DNA of 56,351 nt from Tubiluchus corallicola (taxonomy: Eukaryota; Priapulida; Priapulimorpha; Priapulimorphida; Tubiluchidae): contig JAQGDQ010000668.1 in the NCBI GenBank assembly GCA_030141605.1, positions 59,384 to 115,734 on the forward strand. The letters run 5' to 3'. Position 1 is the stretch's first letter, and each line of letters begins with the position of its first letter. Of this stretch, positions 36,317 to 42,100 are shown in pieces. Below the pieces are notes generated by a model. It worked only from the letters and a program-made list of their open reading frames with translations, had not been told where the DNA came from and searched no databases. The position numbers and the translations under genes are program-made.

Positions 36317-37050
36317 GCAAGTGTACCACAGCAACGCGTCTTAGCTACAACCGTCACGTGACATGTGTGTAAAGCAAGCGTCAATTCTGTACCTTCAGTT
36401 GTTTTACGTGGACTTTACTTAATTATGCATTAGTCTGTGGGCAGAGTGATTTGCTAGTAGGATCTTGCTTAGGACAAAGAAAAAATGAACTAGTCGCATT
36501 CACCCCTTTTCTTAATCACTTTTACAACAGCATGCGCTCCGAGGCGTTGTCAAGTGTACACAAATGTCTGGTACATTTGACCTTTGACCTTTTCAAGATC
36601 ATCATGAGTCGCTAGAACTGTGAAAACGTTATTGAGATTTAAAATATGAAGTTATCGTGCCATTTCTACATATGACAGTAACTGCTTTCAAAGCTGCGAA
36701 CAGCATCAAAGACGATCGATCATTTTTTAAATTTCTTTATGTTTTTGTACAATGCAATGCTAATGTATTAAAGCATGTAATATAAAAGTAACTATTACAT
36801 TCATTGGGAAAAACATAATAATTGTTAATGTTGAAGTAAAAACAGTTTACAATGATTCCTACTTTTATAGTTAGTTTTTCAGCAAGATTAAGCAACTGAA
36901 ATACAATAGGAGATTATTAAAGAAAAACTTACGAGCCAAACTAAGTTCAGTGTATTTCAACATAGGATTAACATAGTGAAATTCACATACAATATACCCA
37001 CGTAAAAAGTTTGCCAAAAACAGAAAAATTAAAAAATATGAATTTTGCAT
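17303..37050 (-). CDS. Secreted four-CTLD / three-EGF / PAN protein (complete, 15 exons)
   Basis: Gene-level entry. Joining 15 minus-strand exons from the ATG at 37050-37048 to the TAA at 17305-17303 gives 2433 bp, exactly 811 codons, with every junction phase-consistent. Predicted layout: signal peptide 1-22; CTLD-A 40-175; CTLD-B 176-308; CTLD-C 309-464; CTLD-D 465-628; EGF-like modules 629-653, 654-691 and 692-733; PAN/apple-like 734-810. No transmembrane segment or GPI tail, so a secreted or matrix protein is inferred. CTLD-A and -B are each split by one phase-1 intron and lack the inner disulfide pair. CTLD-C and -D each span three exons and keep it. CTLD-B has an EPD in the sugar-loop position and CTLD-A has QPW; no WND calcium motif is seen, so calcium-dependent sugar binding is uncertain. 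The start was chosen by the hydrophobic leader and by phase match to the next exon. Its introns hold several minisatellites and MITEs. Confidence 0.85.
17825..17950 (-). CDS. EGF-like exon 3 (calcium-binding type)
   Basis: Phase 1 at both ends. It starts DINECSSGSHNCDP and has NTPGSFTCECDEQYFGDG. D-I-N-E-C, the hydroxylatable N in the CHN region and GSF.C.C are the EGF_CA signature; six cysteines. Confidence 0.9.
18215..18328 (-). CDS. EGF-like exon 2
   Basis: Phase 1 at both ends. It encodes DNCAGVDCKNGGSC, then DSFSCVCQTGFRGKYCE: a classical six-cysteine EGF module. Confidence 0.9.
19024..19087. repeat. GA-rich purine tract
   Basis: GAGA/GGGA repeats, all purine for about 60 bp on the plus strand. 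Confidence 0.9.
19370..19412. repeat. (CA)n microsatellite
   Basis: ACACAC with a few CG-containing GCACAC interruptions. Confidence 0.9.
19521..19951. mobile_element. hAT-type MITE
   Basis: Left end CAGGGCCGGAACTAG; reverse complement of the right end CAGGGGCGGAACTAG, 14 of 15 matching. Flanks CTATATAA and TAATATAA agree at 6 of 8 positions. No coding capacity. Confidence 0.85.
21028..21102 (-). CDS. EGF-like exon 1 (short)
   Basis: Phase 1 at both ends, 25 residues: HCEMLPCAEGETCRPLYNGG followed by YECD. Four cysteines and the GGYEC pattern fit the first part of an EGF module. The last disulfide pair is missing, so this is a reduced or atypical EGF. Confidence 0.75.
21745..21969 (-). CDS. 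CTLD-D, third exon
   Basis: Acceptor CTATGTTCAG before 21969, donor ACAG|GTAAGA after 21745, phase 1 both ends. It encodes GDADFCWTDGHPFWENVY, then DTDCAYM and VLPFICEY. The final ICE cysteine ends the lectin fold. Extra cysteines (PCGNGW and PCDTQC) suggest an added disulfide. Confidence 0.82.
22080..23530. other. Intron of four-CTLD gene, nothing recognised
   Basis: Intron between the second and third CTLD-D exons. No exon or clear mobile element seen. Confidence 0.5.
23531..23622 (-). CDS. CTLD-D, second exon
   Basis: Acceptor TTGATTCGCAG before 23622; donor GCAG|GTTTGA after 23531 (non-consensus +3 to +5). Phase 2 in, phase 1 out. It encodes FAEDFWPGIRFSEFHQKYLY then ADNNEVFGAA. The WPGIRF segment sits where CTLDs have WIGL. 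Confidence 0.72.
23682..24190. mobile_element. Mariner-like MITE with TA target duplication
   Basis: Left end CAGGGTGTCGCATAAGTTTTC-like (first 9 bases strongest); the right end is GACACCCGG. Ends CAGGGTGTC and, reversed, CCGGGTGTC match at 8 of 9 positions. TA flanks both sides. The internal small frames show no recognisable transposase. Confidence 0.7.
24359..24755. mobile_element. hAT-like MITE, intact-end copy
   Basis: Left end CAGAGGCGTATCAA; reverse complement of right end CAGGGGCGTATTAA, 12 of 14 matching. A related copy is at 6049-6428. The flanking 8-mers do not match well, so the target duplication is decayed. Confidence 0.75.
24876..25050 (-). CDS. CTLD-D, first exon
   Basis: Acceptor ATATATTCAG before 25050; donor AATAT|GTAAGT after 24876. 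Phase 1 in, phase 2 out. It encodes SYICPSGYNYVPRTYSCVRV, then FSSATDACQDDETMFTGML. CPSGY and the C in DACQ are the usual first CTLD cysteines. Confidence 0.82.
25130..25267. repeat. 33-bp minisatellite, about four copies
   Basis: The unit contains TTTAAAGGAAAGGCTAACTC and TTTCGGAAGTTA. It lies between CTLD-C and CTLD-D exons. Confidence 0.9.
25416..25562 (-). CDS. CTLD-C, third exon
   Basis: Acceptor TCCATTCAG before 25562; donor CCAG|GTGAGT after 25416; phase 1 both ends. It encodes DVDDGCLAYVPSSGTNVV, RYFPCQEQLQYICEV and a LPERAYLP tail. It carries the inner cysteine pair (DDGC, FPC) and the terminal ICE. Confidence 0.85.
25589..25760. mobile_element. Fragment of a GC-containing dispersed repeat
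   Basis: Begins CAGGGCTGTACCG with 'ggagtcagagtt/ggagttggagtcgg' wording, resembling a hAT-type MITE end. No matching right terminus found. Confidence 0.35.
26086..26165 (-). CDS. CTLD-C, second exon
   Basis: Acceptor TTTTAAACAG before 26165; donor TATG|GTGAGT after 26086; phase 2 in, phase 1 out. It encodes VWLGLRLDDGTVYGGYEGTS then VDLSNY. VWLGL is the WIGL core of the lectin fold. Confidence 0.82.
26570..27010. mobile_element. Dispersed repeat, copy 1 (family shared with 34330-34790)
   Basis: Shares the GATATCATCAATAGTTGGGC / GATGTCATCAATAGTTGGGC region, the following TTAATTAAGTTTTT stretch and a downstream GAAAA(G/A)TC region with 34540-34760. Ends not defined. Confidence 0.6.
27075..27315 (-). 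CDS. CTLD-C, first exon
   Basis: Acceptor TTTTATCAG before 27315; donor ACC|GTAAGT after 27075 (phase 2). It encodes KYRCPPPYENFDGQATRCIK, then DVGWTLCSYIECEDGS and TELEALSSFVLDHTEEP. Extra cysteines (IECEDGSISKQC) form an insert not usual in CTLDs. Confidence 0.82.
27381..27845. mobile_element. hAT-type MITE with 8-bp target duplication
   Basis: CAGGGTC...GACCCTG ends. Flanks ATAACAAT (27373-27380) and ATAACATT (27846-27853) match at 7 of 8 positions. Inside the intron between CTLD-B and CTLD-C. Confidence 0.85.
28031..28326. mobile_element. hAT-type MITE
   Basis: Left end CAGGGCCTATTTCA; reverse complement of right end CAGGGCCCATTTCA, 13 of 14 matching. Flanks TACATGAT and TTCATAAT agree at 6 of 8. 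GC-rich ends within an AT-rich intron. Confidence 0.85.
29356..30035. repeat. Foldback: long inverted repeat with about 70-bp arms
   Basis: CTTGAAGTGTTAATTTCGTG and TAAAAATAGCT at 29399-29430 reappear inverted as AGCTATTTTTACACGAAATT and AACACTTCAAGTAGC at 29945-29980. Similarity extends through the 'actttctgt' / 'acagaaagt' portion. The two arms enclose about 515 bp. Confidence 0.75.
30571..30786 (-). CDS. CTLD-B, second exon
   Basis: Acceptor AACTTTTAG before 30786; donor AAAG|GTATTT after 30571; phase 1 both ends. It encodes VWTSGYLSDEEWTWTSTGKK, then FTAWHEDEPDGSGN and RPVCEK. EPD falls at the sugar-loop position. The inner cysteine pair is absent; FDMDDD replaces the usual W.D..C. Confidence 0.83.
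30823..31417. mobile_element. Tc1/mariner-type MITE with TA target duplication
   Basis: Left end CCGTATTTTCCCGTGTATAA; reverse complement of right end CCGTATTTTCCCATGTATAA, 19 of 20 matching, followed by a shared AGAGACCC block. TA flanks both ends. The small internal frame at 31039-31245 has no clear transposase motif. It lies in the intron splitting CTLD-B. Confidence 0.9.
31440..32342. repeat. 35-bp minisatellite, about 25 copies
   Basis: The unit contains GCCAACAACATGGCTTGCAG and AAGATCTTGTTTAAT. It lies directly after the mariner MITE in the CTLD-B intron. The last units are shortened (deletion of AGATCTTG). Confidence 0.95.
32755..32937 (-). CDS. CTLD-B, first exon
   Basis: Acceptor GTTCCCGGAAG before 32937; donor AAAG|GTATAA after 32755; phase 1 both ends. 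It encodes ACYAGFESAGHQIKSCYLLG and AKTYCEHIDSQLLSLET, the standard CTLD start with A..YC..... QL.S.E. Confidence 0.85.
33561..33779 (-). CDS. CTLD-A, second exon
   Basis: Acceptor ATAACTTCAG before 33779; donor AAAG|GTAATT after 33561; phase 1 both ends. It encodes GGVWTTGYRNEGDPLTFYWE, ELEFSAWAPDQPWGNG and HHPVCEK. Parallel to the CTLD-B second exon and likely a tandem duplicate; the inner cysteine pair is absent. Confidence 0.84.
34330..34790. mobile_element. Dispersed repeat, copy 2 (family shared with 26570-27010)
   Basis: GATGTCATCAATAGTTGGGC and neighbours match the copy at 26570-27010. It lies in the intron splitting CTLD-A. Open frames on both strands here are not supported as genes. 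Confidence 0.6.
34813..35156. repeat. 32-bp minisatellite, about 11 copies
   Basis: The unit contains TCAATGAACATGCTTGTATT and AAAGTTACATAC. It is nearly perfect, implying recent expansion. Confidence 0.95.
35277..35465 (-). CDS. CTLD-A, first exon
   Basis: Acceptor TTTTTTTCACCAG before 35465; donor CACG|GTATAA after 35277; phase 1 both ends. It encodes VVCPPGFKSLMLRQGIHCYH and DYCANLSSQLLSTETGEEYE, with the same plan as the CTLD-B first exon. Confidence 0.85.
36038..36315. repeat. (TTATTG)n/(TAC)n/(TTA)n microsatellite
   Basis: Pure TTATTG hexanucleotides to about 36198, then TAC and TTA triplets. It lies in intron 1 of the four-CTLD gene, abutting the DR1-bearing MITE. Confidence 0.95.
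36317..36630 (+). mobile_element. MITE with DR1-like motifs, copy 2
   Basis: Matches 49776-50165 and, inverted, 8221-8580: CAACGCGTCTTAGCTACAAC, TCAGTTGTTTTACGTGGACT and the end CTAGAACTGTGAAAACG. TGACCTTTGACCT at 36578-36590 is a perfect direct repeat AGGTCA-A-AGGTCA on the minus strand. Confidence 0.8.
36578..36590 (-). promoter_or_regulatory. Perfect DR1 nuclear-receptor-type site inside MITE
   Basis: AGGTCAAAGGTCA on the minus strand equals the consensus for HNF4/RXR-type DR1 binding. Located in intron 1, about 0.45 kb downstream of the four-CTLD start codon. Binding is inference. Confidence 0.45.
36933..37050 (-). CDS. Initial exon of four-CTLD gene: signal peptide
   Basis: ATG at 37050-37048; donor GGCTC|GTAAGT after 36933, phase 1. 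The first residues MQNSYFLIFLFLANFLRGYI form a typical signal peptide hydrophobic core, followed by VCEFHYVNPML. The phase-1 donor joins exactly to the phase-1 acceptor at 35465. It was found only by looking for a leader in the right phase. The 19-bp array begins about 60 bp upstream. Confidence 0.72.
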
Positions 37051-37107
37051 TGATATTGAGCTGCTTTTTTTCTGGCCACGACATCCTTATTAGTTCAAAT
37101 TGGGAGT

Positions 37108-38221
37108 GCCCAGGTGTAAAAATGATGCCCAGGTGTGAAAATGATGCCCAGGTGTGAAAATGGTGCCCAGGTGTGAAAATGATGCCCTGGTGTGAAAATG
37201 GTGCCCTGATGTGAAAATGGTGCCCTGGTGTGAAAATGGTGCCCAGGTGTGAAAATGGTGTCCAGGTGTGAAAATGATGTCCAGGTGTGAAAATGATGCC
37301 CAGGTGTGAAAATGGTGCCCAGGTGTGAAAATGATGCCCTGGTGTGAAAATGGTGTCCAGGTGTGAAAATGGTGTCCTGGGGTGAAAATGATGTCCTGGT
37401 GTGAAAATGGTGCCCAGGTGTGAAAATGGTGTCCAGGTGTGAAAATGGTGCCCTGATGTGAAAATGGTGCCCTGGTGTGAAAATGATGCCCTGGGGTGAA
37501 AATGATATCCAGGTGTGAAAATGGTGCCCAGGTGTGAAAATGGTGCCCTGATGAGAAAATGGTGCCCTGATGTGAAAATGGTGCCCAGGTGTGAAAATGG
37601 TGTCCAGGTGTGAAAATGATGCCCTGGTGTGAAAATGATGTCCAGGTGTGAAAATGATGCCCTGGTGTGAAAATGATGCCCAGGTGTGAAAATGGTGTCC
37701 AGGTGTGAAAATGGTGCCCAGGTGTGAAAATGATGCCCTGATGTGAAAATGGTGCCCTGGTGTGAAAATGATGCCCTGGGGTGAAAATGATATCCAGGTG
37801 TGAAAATGGTGCCCAGGTGTGAAAATGATGCCCAGGTGTGAAAATGATGCCCAGGTGTGAAAATGATGCCCAGGTGTGAAAATGATGCCCTGATGTGAAA
37901 ATGATGCCCAGGTGTGAAAATGGTGCCCAGGTGTGAAAATGTTGCCCAGGTGTGAAAATGATGCCCAGGTGTGAAAATGGTGCCCAGGTGTGAAAATGGT
38001 GCCCAGGTGTGAAAATGGTGCCCAGGTGTGAAAATGATGTCCAGGTGTGAAAATGATGCCCAGGTGTGAAAATGGTGCCCAGGTGTGAAAATGGTGCCCT
38101 GGTGTGAAAATGGTGCCCTGATGTGAAAATGGTGCCCTGATGTGAAAATGATGCCCTGGTGTGAAAATGTTGCCCAGGTGTGAAAATGATGCCCTGGTGT
38201 GAAAATGATGTCCAGGTGTGC
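37108..38221. repeat. 19-bp minisatellite, about 59 copies, upstream of four-CTLD gene
   Basis: The unit is ATGATGCCCAGGTGTGAAA with variants (CTGG, CTGATG). By eye about 37 of about 59 units contain CAGGTGTG. Because 19 is not a multiple of 3, the minus strand is open in all three frames for about 1.1 kb, giving frames of 377-428 codons with the same 19-residue periodic peptide (FTPGHHFHTW, FSHLGTI). I do not call these genes. It lies between the end of the pentraxin gene and the start of the four-CTLD gene. Confidence 0.95.
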
Positions 38222-38446
38222 AAACATAACCCTCCTCACTAGAAGGCGACACCTCTGAGTTTCGTACAAACATAACCCTCCTTACTAGAAGGCGACACCT
38301 CTGAGTTTCGTGCAAACATAACCCTCCTCACTAGAAGGCGACACCTCTGAGTTTCGTACAAACATAACCCTCCTTACTAGAAGGCGACACCTCTGAGTTT
38401 CGTGCAAAACATAACCCTCCTCACTAGAAGGCGACACCTCTGAGTT
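38221..38446. repeat. 46-bp minisatellite, five copies
   Basis: The unit contains CATAACCCTCCTCACTAGAA and GGCGACACCTCTGAGTTT. Alternating variants (CTCACT/CTTACT and GTACAA/GTGCAA) suggest a 92-bp dimer period. It abuts the 19-bp array. Confidence 0.95.
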
Positions 38447-38958
38447 TTAGGTTAAGTTTATCACACTCCCCCAAGATATATGGCCGAAACATCACTCATT
38501 CAATCAATGCACCCCCCCCCCCAAATGTGACTTACCATTGGAATTAACATGGGCCCGGAAAGGTTTATGCTAACCTCAATTTAGGTCAACGCACTCCCTC
38601 CCCTCAGTGTGGGAGCCAAAATAAATAGTCGTCCAATAGAATCTCTCTGGTCTCTCTCTAGAAGTTCTGAATTTGGAGAGCTACATTTTCCCTCAATTTT
38701 AAACATTTTAAGCCAAGAATGCCACAACTATTGTAAGCTTACAGTCTACTAAATACTCGTAACAAATGCAATATTACTCATGACATTCAGTAATAAACCA
38801 TTAATAAAAAATTAAGGCATATAGTATCAGCAAGGTCGGCTTTGCATTGGCATCTCTCTTCTTTACTACACGAAATTCTAACTAAATTTTGTTCAATATA
38901 TAAGTAATAATAACATGTTTGCAACAAATTGATATACATACTTATTTGCTACCCTCAT

Positions 38959-39117
38959 CTAATTTGTAATTTTGATACAAATGACATTCCAATTTTTTTT
39001 TTGAAAATTTTCTGTGCCAGCAGAATTTTTTGAGTTAGCAGTTTTTTCAACAAGTTTTCTCGTATGGTGAGTATCACTAACAGCAATATTCACAGTCTTG
39101 GCAAGTATTGCTCCATA
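38959..39117 (-). CDS. Tentative terminal exon of pentraxin-CTLD-ILEI gene
   Basis: Good acceptor CTTTGTATATTTCAG before 39117, phase 0, matching the donor after 39591. It encodes YGAILAKTVNIAVSDTHHTR and more, ending at TAG (38961-38959), 52 residues. It does not resemble the second half of known ILEI domains, so it could be an alternative or spurious end. Confidence 0.4.
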   Translation of the reverse strand, partial: YGAILAKTVNIAVSDTHHTRKLVEKTANSKNSAGTENFQKKNWNVICIKITN

Positions 39118-42100
39118 CTGAAATATACAAAGGGCTAAGATTTTCTGAGAGTGAAATTGCTACAAAGACTTTATCTTCCCTTTCATTGTCACTGAATGTT
39201 TGTGTTTGACATACTGTATGCAAAATGAAAAGTCTAATCAATATGATATGATATGTCAACTCAAAATTCAGCTGCTTCGGTATTTCAAAGCTGGAACCTA
39301 AACAATTACTAACCAACTCTAAGGTGAAAGTGGGTATCAAGCTATTTACAACATTTTACTTACATACAATTCTTTTATTATAGAATAAAAATTTCACCTA
39401 ATACGCTCTCACTGTGACAAACCTAATGCAGATTCACAGTTTAAAGGTCTGCAAATAAAACTAAGTCAATCTGTTGGTATTTTCGACTAAGAATGTAGTT
39501 TTGCTTTTTATAAAACAAAAATTACAATGTGTTCTTAAACTTTAAATCTTGCAGTTACGTAGAAAATGAGAATAAGAAAGTACTGATTACCAAAGCTGCA
39601 AACGTGACGATTTGACCATCCGGTATAGTGTTGATAAAATCGACCATTTCATTGGTTTCATCACCTGATGCATGTGTGTCAAAAGTATTAATAGTTGTCA
39701 CACCAACCTGCACAAATAAAGACTATATGTCATTAAATGAAAAGCTTCTAATTTAATTAACTCATCATTTTTGATGTTTGTCGTAGCAGATATATCATCT
39801 TACGACAGTTCATGTAGATTTCTATGAAAAAGATTTCCCTCATTGTATTACTTCTGACTCAGCGATCAAAAAGCTTAGAATGAGAAATTATGATCTTGCC
39901 GAGTTTTAGGATTGTATGTATTGTATATATGCATAGAATTTGCACTATTCACTAAATTCACATTTCACTGAAAATCACCGTAAAAGAAATAAATATTATT
40001 ACCAGCATATTTGCAATTTACAGCATTCACGAACCTGTGGATAATTGAGAACGGCTATGGAAATTCCTCTAGTTAGACTCCCTTCGAGTGTCAGTACTAC
40101 TAAATGTACTACCTATAGTAAAACAAAGTCCAAAGTTGCACTACAATAATACGGCATTAGCATGGCTGTTAGAGGGCTTGCTAAATTGGATGTTAACATT
40201 AATATAATGAACATTGTAGAGCTATCCTCAGTTCCTGTGGTAAAAAAGTTGGCTTCTCCCTTTTCTCTGATTAGTTTGTATATTTTCCAGAAAAAATACT
40301 GAAATAATTTAATCCATAATACATTTTGGATATCACCAATTCAATTCTACAGCTGCTCAAACTAGCAACTGCAGGTAAATTAAAATGTTAAACCTACTGC
40401 AAACAATTTACTCGTTTATACTTTGATGTGTTCTCACTGTTTTCATTCACACTGTATCACCAGGGCTGTATTGTGCCATACTCTGTACAGTAGAAAGGAC
40501 CGACCATTCCTGCGCTTGTTACTGCCTTAGTTCTTTAACAAACACAATTGTTCTCTAACATTTGTGGGTCACGACCAGCTCGTCCATCTTGACATAACTC
40601 GTCTGGCCCAGGTTCGAGACCCAGTTGGGCTGCAAAGATTTTCGTGAACCGCATATTACATCATGTGTCATGAAGTATACAACTGTGTCAGATAGCAATC
40701 ATAGGTCACGTCATGGAATGGGTGTCCTGTTACCACTACGATAACAAATCACATCATAAAAATGATGCTGCCCGTCTTAAAGAGACATGTTAATTGCCAA
40801 AGTCTGGTACAGTTGTTGAAATATAAGTACATATTGTAAGAAGTCATAAAATATTCACAACAGTTGACACTCAAGGTTCTATAAAAAGCGCACAATACTG
40901 TGGAAAGATTCGTTTTTGCAGAAAATTATAATAAAGTAACATAATTTCATAATGCAGGTTTTTCGAAGCTCCAAAAAACTTTACTTTTACTGTGGTTTAA
41001 GTATATACCTCTTCACCATTCACTGTTACAGACACCATGTTTTTGCTGGACGTGACTGTTACCTCCATGGTGCCTGAAACAATGTTTTTTTTTCATAAAC
41101 AAGGGTAGCCCAATAGGTCTACCATGCACGTAAAATTAGTATACTTTTATGAAAGAAAATGATTCTTAATTTACAGGACACAATTTCTGTTCAGGAATAA
41201 AATAACTGATGTACCGTTTTACACCTTTCTTTAACAAAAAAGCAGACTCCAAATGCACAAACTTAACACATGCACAGAATTATGGACGCAAGGACTGAAA
41301 GACAGATGTTGAATGAAATGGTTGGTAAAATGGTATAGAACGATTATGACTCATACTGCAAATATTCACCCTAAAACACCCAATCACCTAATTGTTGAGC
41401 TGCAGTTGGTGATAACATTGTGACAAGCAGCAGGAGCTTCAAAAGCAAAACCCGTGTGCTAACATATAAACGTACTGTACCTGCTCATAAACAAAGCTCT
41501 ACCTAACGTGATTTTTTTCTACGTATATTATAGTGCCCAGAACTGAAGCAAAGATGGCATAAAAGCAGTAAAAGCTCTTTGAGTACACACAAGTGTCTGT
41601 ACTCGTGTTAGGTGTTAGGTCGATGTTAACATTAATATAAAGAACATTATAGTTCCTGTTCCTGTGGTAAAGACGGTGGCTTCTCCCTTTTCTCTGACAA
41701 GATTGTATATTCTAACATTTTTGGGTCACAGACCAGCTCGCGAGTCCATGTTGACATAACTCATACAGCCCAGGTTCGAGACCCAGTTGGGCTGCAAAGA
41801 TTTTCATGAACCGCATATTACATCATACTCCTTATAATCTGTCTTATTTTGAATTTGTTTGACGTAATGACATAAATATTATAAATACCAAACAGTGTGA
41901 CAGCTTATAAATTTCAGAAAAAAACAACTTGAAAAATTATATTGCCTAGTGACTGTATTTGTGACTGTATTTTATCTAGAAACTATCTTGTGAATATATA
42001 ATGCCCCCGTTAAGAAAAATTCGCCTTCCTTAACTCACAAAATCGAGTTGTAAATTACCACTCGCATCATTGTAATCATGATGTACACATGTCACAGAGC

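Noticed and set aside
36008-36384. Poly-Asn, Ile/Thr/Val, Tyr/Cys and poly-Leu ORFs
   Set aside because: Translation of the TTATTG/TTA/TAC microsatellite.
36983-38315. Three overlapping long minus-strand ORFs (377-428 codons) as protein-coding genes
   Set aside because: They are produced by a stop-free 19-bp tandem repeat read in all three frames. No domain, no independent start or splice signal supports them.
39077-39340. 87-codon minus ORF as an exon
   Set aside because: Its frame differs from the one set by the acceptor at 39117 and it resembles no domain.
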